Shown here in pieces: positions 28,387 through 31,658 of a stretch of DNA of 31,658 bases. The notes beneath the pieces were generated by a model that saw nothing but the letters and a program-made list of their open reading frames with translations, made no database searches and was not told the DNA's origin. Numbering within the stretch: the first letter of the stretch is position 1; every line of letters begins with the position of its first letter. The stretch spans positions 1-31,658 of IMG/VR virus record IMGVR_UViG_3300012012_000807; one strand, written 5' to 3'. This DNA comes from a virus. A program made the translations under genes and the position numbers.

Positions 28387-30255
28387 TTATTCAACCGATT
28401 CCCCTTCGTCGTCGGCCTCGGCTTTAGCGGGGGTTTCGACGGCTCCGCCGGCGGCGGGTTTCTTAGTTTGGCGGTCGACCAGGCGGAGAAGGTAGGCGGG
28501 GAGAAGTTGGAGGGTTTCGCAGTCGAAGAGGTGGTTAGCGCGGTTGCCTATTTGTTCCCAGATCGGCTTTCCGTCCCGGCGGCGGCGGCGGACCTCGGAG
28601 GCCATTTGGTCGGAGTAGTCGTCGCCCGCGTCGATTGGGAAGGTATGCGTTCCGGTAAGCCTTAGACGGAATAACGCGTCCTTAAAGTTTAGGGTCGAGA
28701 AATAATAAAGCCGGCAGTTCGAACCGGTAGCGACTGGGCGGGGGCGGGAGTAGAAACGGAAAAGAGTTTTAAAGCCTTTCGGGGTTTTAAGTTTCCAAGG
28801 GAACTCCGTTTTCTTCGAACCGCGCGTCGCGATCCAGCCGCCGAACTTTCCGCAAGCGCGGAAAACCTCTTCGGAGCGGTCGCCCGCGTCGACGAAAACG
28901 AATAGGTTGGAAACCTCCCATTTCTCGCGGAAGGCCGCGACCTCTTCCCAGGACGAAACGAATAGCCAAGCGACTAGGCGGGAGGAGCCGGTCGTCGACC
29001 AGGAACGAACCAGGCAATAAAAGCCGTTCCGTTGGCAGTCGACGGTAAGGAACCGAAGTCGGATCTGGTTAGGGTCGGCAGGGTCGAAGCGGTCGACTAG
29101 GATTCGGCTTTTAGTGTCGACCCCTCCCTCCTCTTCCCAGGCTTGGCCCAGTCGGTAGTCGGAGGCCTTGAAGTCGGATTGATAATTCGCGACCTCCTCT
29201 TGATACATTCGCGCGAGTTCCTTTTGTAGAAATATTTTGCGAGGTATTGGGTCCGCCTTAGTTTCCCATTCAAGCGACGCGCGCGCCCATTTCTCGGCGA
29301 GGTAGCCCCAAGGTCGACCGACTAGGGCGTTCCAGGTAAAGCCTACATTCTCCGCGGAAGCGTTGCCGTTCTTAGGGACATAAACCCCGCCGGCGTTTAA
29401 CTGATACCTTACCGCGTCGGTATCTTCTAGCAACCCCCCGCAGGATTGGCACGAATAACGAGTCCCTAGGCGGATCGCCTTAAAGTCGAAGCCGTCGTCG
29501 GTCCGGCAGTTGTCGGGAAGGGTTATCCCTTTCCAGTCGTAAGGCTGGACAAAGCGACAGCGGGGGCAACAGAACGACCAGGCGCGGCAATCCGTCGATT
29601 GCCAAAGGGTGTCGAAGTCGTCGCCGGCCTCGGACCCTTGCGACGCGACGACCGTTTTAGCCAAGTGTTTAAACGCGCTTGTTCGGGCCATAGCCTCGGC
29701 AAGGTTGCCTTTCTTAACCTTCCAGGCTTCGTCGATAAATAGCCACCGGACGGACTTAGACTGCAAAGGGTTTTCGGACTTCGCGCCGTCGACCCATACT
29801 TGAGCGCCGTTAACGACTAGGCTATTCCAAGTCCTACCGCGGGCCGGCGGCATAAGCGGAGCAAGGTCCGAGTTTTCGGGCCACAAGCGGAGGAGCCGAG
29901 ATTCTGACCAGGTGCGGGCCGCGTCGCCGGTGTGCGTTAGGTAGAAAGTCGGGCCTGGGTATTTAGCGAGGGCGACCGTTCCGGCTAATTCCATAATTAG
30001 CGACTTAGCCAACTGGACCGCGGCGAGGATTACGACGATCCGCTTTTCGGGGTCGAAGATTGTTTCGAGCGGTTCACGAATCCAAGGAGTCTCGTTAACT
30101 CGGAAGCGACCGGTATTCGGGGAATAGGGGACGGCGTTTTGCGTTCGTTCCAGGTAGTCGACGACGGAGGTTAGGTCGTCGGGCTTGAGGCTTTGCCTTA
30201 GCAATCGTTCAAAAGAAATGCCAGCGTCGGGCGGTTCGCGAAATAAGAGATTCAT
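28387..30255 (-). CDS. Terminase large subunit, GpA family
   Basis: Packaging motor ATPase and DNA-cutting nuclease. Residues 78-85 (AAVQLAKS) form the variant Walker A of GpA proteins, WLFIDE at 171-176 is Walker B (Asp175, Glu176), and VVASQGSE near 202 is the coupling motif. A zinc-type Cys cluster follows (CCPRCRF near 229-235 and YSCQSCGG later). The nuclease part includes LRFLTVDCQRNGFYCL and VFVDAGDRSEEVF. At 622 residues it is close to lambda gpA (641). It is followed by gpW-like and portal genes, as in lambda. The presence of GpA predicts cos-type packaging, but a cos site has not been located. Confidence 0.9.
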   Translation of the reverse strand: MNLLFREPPDAGISFERLLRQSLKPDDLTSVVDYLERTQNAVPYSPNTGRFRVNETPWIREPLETIFDPEKRIVVILAAVQLAKSLIMELAGTVALAKYPGPTFYLTHTGDAARTWSESRLLRLWPENSDLAPLMPPARGRTWNSLVVNGAQVWVDGAKSENPLQSKSVRWLFIDEAWKVKKGNLAEAMARTSAFKHLAKTVVASQGSEAGDDFDTLWQSTDCRAWSFCCPRCRFVQPYDWKGITLPDNCRTDDGFDFKAIRLGTRYSCQSCGGLLEDTDAVRYQLNAGGVYVPKNGNASAENVGFTWNALVGRPWGYLAEKWARASLEWETKADPIPRKIFLQKELARMYQEEVANYQSDFKASDYRLGQAWEEEGGVDTKSRILVDRFDPADPNQIRLRFLTVDCQRNGFYCLVRSWSTTGSSRLVAWLFVSSWEEVAAFREKWEVSNLFVFVDAGDRSEEVFRACGKFGGWIATRGSKKTEFPWKLKTPKGFKTLFRFYSRPRPVATGSNCRLYYFSTLNFKDALFRLRLTGTHTFPIDAGDDYSDQMASEVRRRRRDGKPIWEQIGNRANHLFDCETLQLLPAYLLRLVDRQTKKPAAGGAVETPAKAEADDEGESVE

Positions 30256-30257
30256 TT

Positions 30258-31025
30258 TTAACCTTTTGTAATTCCGTCGTCGTCGAGCGCGGGGTCGTCG
30301 GCTTCGCCGTCGTCGTCGGGAGTTCCAATCGGCGCGGAGTTCTCTTCGGTTTCGGGGTCGTCGGGAAGGGTTATCCCGCCGAAGTCCTCGCCGGTGAGGG
30401 ACTGGACCGAGGCCGAGGCCGTGTCGCTTAGTTTCTTTTGAAGGCGGATTCTAGCCTCGCGAAAAGCCTTCATAGCCAGCCCAGGGTTCGAAGGGTTAGC
30501 CAAGGGCGCGACCTCGACCTCTAACCTTTCGAGTTCGGCGACGAGCAAACCGAAAACCTTTCGGAATCTATCTAGGGCGGTCGCCCGCAGGATAAGGGTT
30601 CGCGACGCGATCAGTTCGGCGCGCGCTTCGCGGCGGAGTTTCGCGTAAGTGTTAACCGCTTTGTCCAGGGTATCGGAAGCGGCCTTAACCTTTTGCGGGC
30701 CGAGGTTCTCGCGCATAGCGCGGGCGAGGCCGTTTCGGGCAACGGTAACGATTCGGAGTTGATATTCGACTAGGGTTTCGAGGGAGCCTGGGTCGTTCTT
30801 AGCCTGGGAAGGTTCGGGTTCCGGTGCGGACTCCGCCGCCGCCGGCGACGAACCGCTAGCGGTCGCCCGCTTGTCGGCCCATATTGCCGCGCGACTGGAA
30901 CGACCGTCCCGCCAAGCCTCCGCCGCTTCGACGGATTCCAAGGGCATCCCCTCCTTTATCAGTTGGGAAACGCGGGCGGGGGTAATTCCCCACCGGTCCG
31001 AGAGTTCGTTATTAGTGACCGGCAT
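30258..31025 (-). CDS. Terminase small subunit (Nu1-like)
   Basis: Probable DNA-recognition subunit of the terminase. It starts with an HTH of the Nu1 kind: TNNELSDRWGITPARVSQLI near 4-23, with KEGMPLESVEAAEAWRDGR after it, typical of phage small terminases and MerR-like domains. The middle is helical (VTVARNGLARAMRENLGPQK) and the end is acidic (GTPDDDGEADDPALDDDG), probably contacting the large subunit. It lies two bases before the large subunit gene. The ATG overlaps the upstream ParB-domain gene by one base (TAATG). Confidence 0.8.
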   Translation of the reverse strand: MPVTNNELSDRWGITPARVSQLIKEGMPLESVEAAEAWRDGRSSRAAIWADKRATASGSSPAAAESAPEPEPSQAKNDPGSLETLVEYQLRIVTVARNGLARAMRENLGPQKVKAASDTLDKAVNTYAKLRREARAELIASRTLILRATALDRFRKVFGLLVAELERLEVEVAPLANPSNPGLAMKAFREARIRLQKKLSDTASASVQSLTGEDFGGITLPDDPETEENSAPIGTPDDDGEADDPALDDDGITKG

Positions 31026-31600
31026 TAGAGGGAGTCAGAGTCCAATTCGTAACCGCATTTCGGGCAGGATCGCGGGCCAGTCGAATCCCCTTTGCCTTCG
31101 TCGTCCGCCGGCAAGGGTTCGTCCTCCGCGGCTAACGAGGCGATTTCGTCGTCGGTAAACCCCGCGGCCTCCGACAATTCGGGCGAGGCTTCGCGGACGG
31201 CCTCCAACTCGGAAAGCAATAGATCTTCGTTCCATTCCGCCAACTCCGCTAGGCGGTTGTCGGCGAGAATGTAGGCGCGCGCTTCGTCGTCGCTAAGGTG
31301 CGGAACCATAATCGCGGGAACCGTCCGCAAGCCGACTTGCAAGGCGGCATAGGTTCGACCGTGGCCCGCGAGGAGCCGACCGTCGGGGCGAATAATGACC
31401 GGACTAACGAAACCGAATTGACGGATTGATGTGGCTAACCGCGAGATTTGGTCGGGCGAGTGAACGCGCGCGTTCCTGGGATCGGGGGAAATGTCCGTTA
31501 AGGGGTAGTTCGCGACGAACTTGATTTGATGGGGTAGGGGTTTACCCCCTAGGTCGTCCCCTGGGGGAGGGGGCAAGGCGGGACCGGTAGGGCGAGGCAT
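31025..31600 (-). CDS. ParB-domain protein with C-terminal Cys pair
   Basis: A 191-residue protein with an N-terminal ParB/Srx-like domain: NPRxR-type PDPRNARVHS near 39-48, RPDGRLLAGHGRTYAALQVG near 71-90 and AYILADNRLAELAEWNEDLL. Such domains in phages are usually fused to a DNA methyltransferase; here the protein stops after EAAGFTDDEIASLA and an acidic linker, ending with a single CPKCG pair. There is no methyltransferase in the window. It precedes the small terminase, suggesting a packaging or DNA-nicking role. ParB-type domains may hydrolyse CTP or cut DNA; neither is shown here. Confidence 0.75.
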   Translation of the reverse strand: MPRPTGPALPPPPGDDLGGKPLPHQIKFVANYPLTDISPDPRNARVHSPDQISRLATSIRQFGFVSPVIIRPDGRLLAGHGRTYAALQVGLRTVPAIMVPHLSDDEARAYILADNRLAELAEWNEDLLLSELEAVREASPELSEAAGFTDDEIASLAAEDEPLPADDEGKGDSTGPRSCPKCGYELDSDSL

Positions 31601-31658
31601 AAGAGAAAAGAGGGGGTTTTTAAGGGTTTTCCAGTTTCGCGACCCTACACCCCCGAAA
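31601..31658. other. Right edge, upstream of the packaging operon
   Basis: Fifty-eight bases before the ParB-domain gene. The minus-strand leader just before the ATG is pyrimidine-rich (CCCCCTCTTTTCTCTT) without a Shine-Dalgarno sequence. A minus-strand frame is open from the window edge down to a TAA at 31622-31620 and could be the last 12 codons of a gene cut by the edge. No promoter can be identified. Confidence 0.35.

Noticed and set aside
1-31658. CRISPR array, tRNA gene or insertion sequence
   Set aside because: No regularly spaced short repeats with unique spacers, no cloverleaf-type sequence and no transposase or terminal inverted repeats were seen; the only tandem repeats are the in-frame fibre units.

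Overview
The window is most of the genome of a tailed double-stranded DNA phage (or prophage). Every supported gene lies on the minus strand, so the map reads from right to left. G+C is high (about 60% by eye), most genes abut or overlap by 1-8 bases, and there is no host gene, integrase, tRNA or CRISPR array. The packaging and head genes follow the lambda plan, and a single tape-measure gene of about 400 codons suggests a short-tailed siphovirus. The host is not stated by the sequence. Most starts lack a Shine-Dalgarno sequence despite high G+C, which fits groups such as Verrucomicrobiota or Planctomycetota better than Pseudomonadota; this is inference only.

Layout from the right. 31600-23831 holds a ParB-domain protein, small and large terminase (GpA type), a gpW-like joining protein, a lambda-type portal, an S49 head protease, a probable scaffold and the major capsid protein, closed by a clear intrinsic terminator at 23774-23807. 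23679-17897 holds connector and tail genes: head-tail joining, tail completion, terminator-like, probable tube, probable chaperone, tape measure and two distal proteins. 17862-12289 holds a probable GT-A glycosyltransferase and two paralogous fibre proteins around a 70-residue protein. 12260-10514 is a lysis-like membrane cassette ending in a hairpin terminator at 10411-10447.

10206-10513 is the only gene-free stretch above 300 bases. It carries the terminator, a cluster of palindromes and one of two copies of a 70-bp promoter-like element; the second copy is at 9531-9600. From there the early genes run leftward: small proteins, RusA resolvase, a ribbon-helix-helix protein, a 3'-5' exonuclease, a winged-helix initiator-like protein, a DnaC-type loader, a small SWIM zinc protein, a lysozyme-like endolysin, a multi-HTH protein, an ERF annealing protein, small coiled-coil proteins and two further regulators.

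The best candidates for something new are: (1) a probable replication origin inside the initiator-like gene (5804-5899), with two copies of a 14-bp inverted repeat in different reading frames, G tracts, an AT-richer stretch and a G-quadruplex motif; (2) apparent complete absence of four palindromic tetramers (AGCT, ACGT, GTAC, CATG) over the whole window; (3) a shared CCACAAATGAAA start context used in place of a Shine-Dalgarno sequence by many early genes; and (4) the duplicated 70-bp regulatory element. All counts and similarities were made by eye, without database searches.
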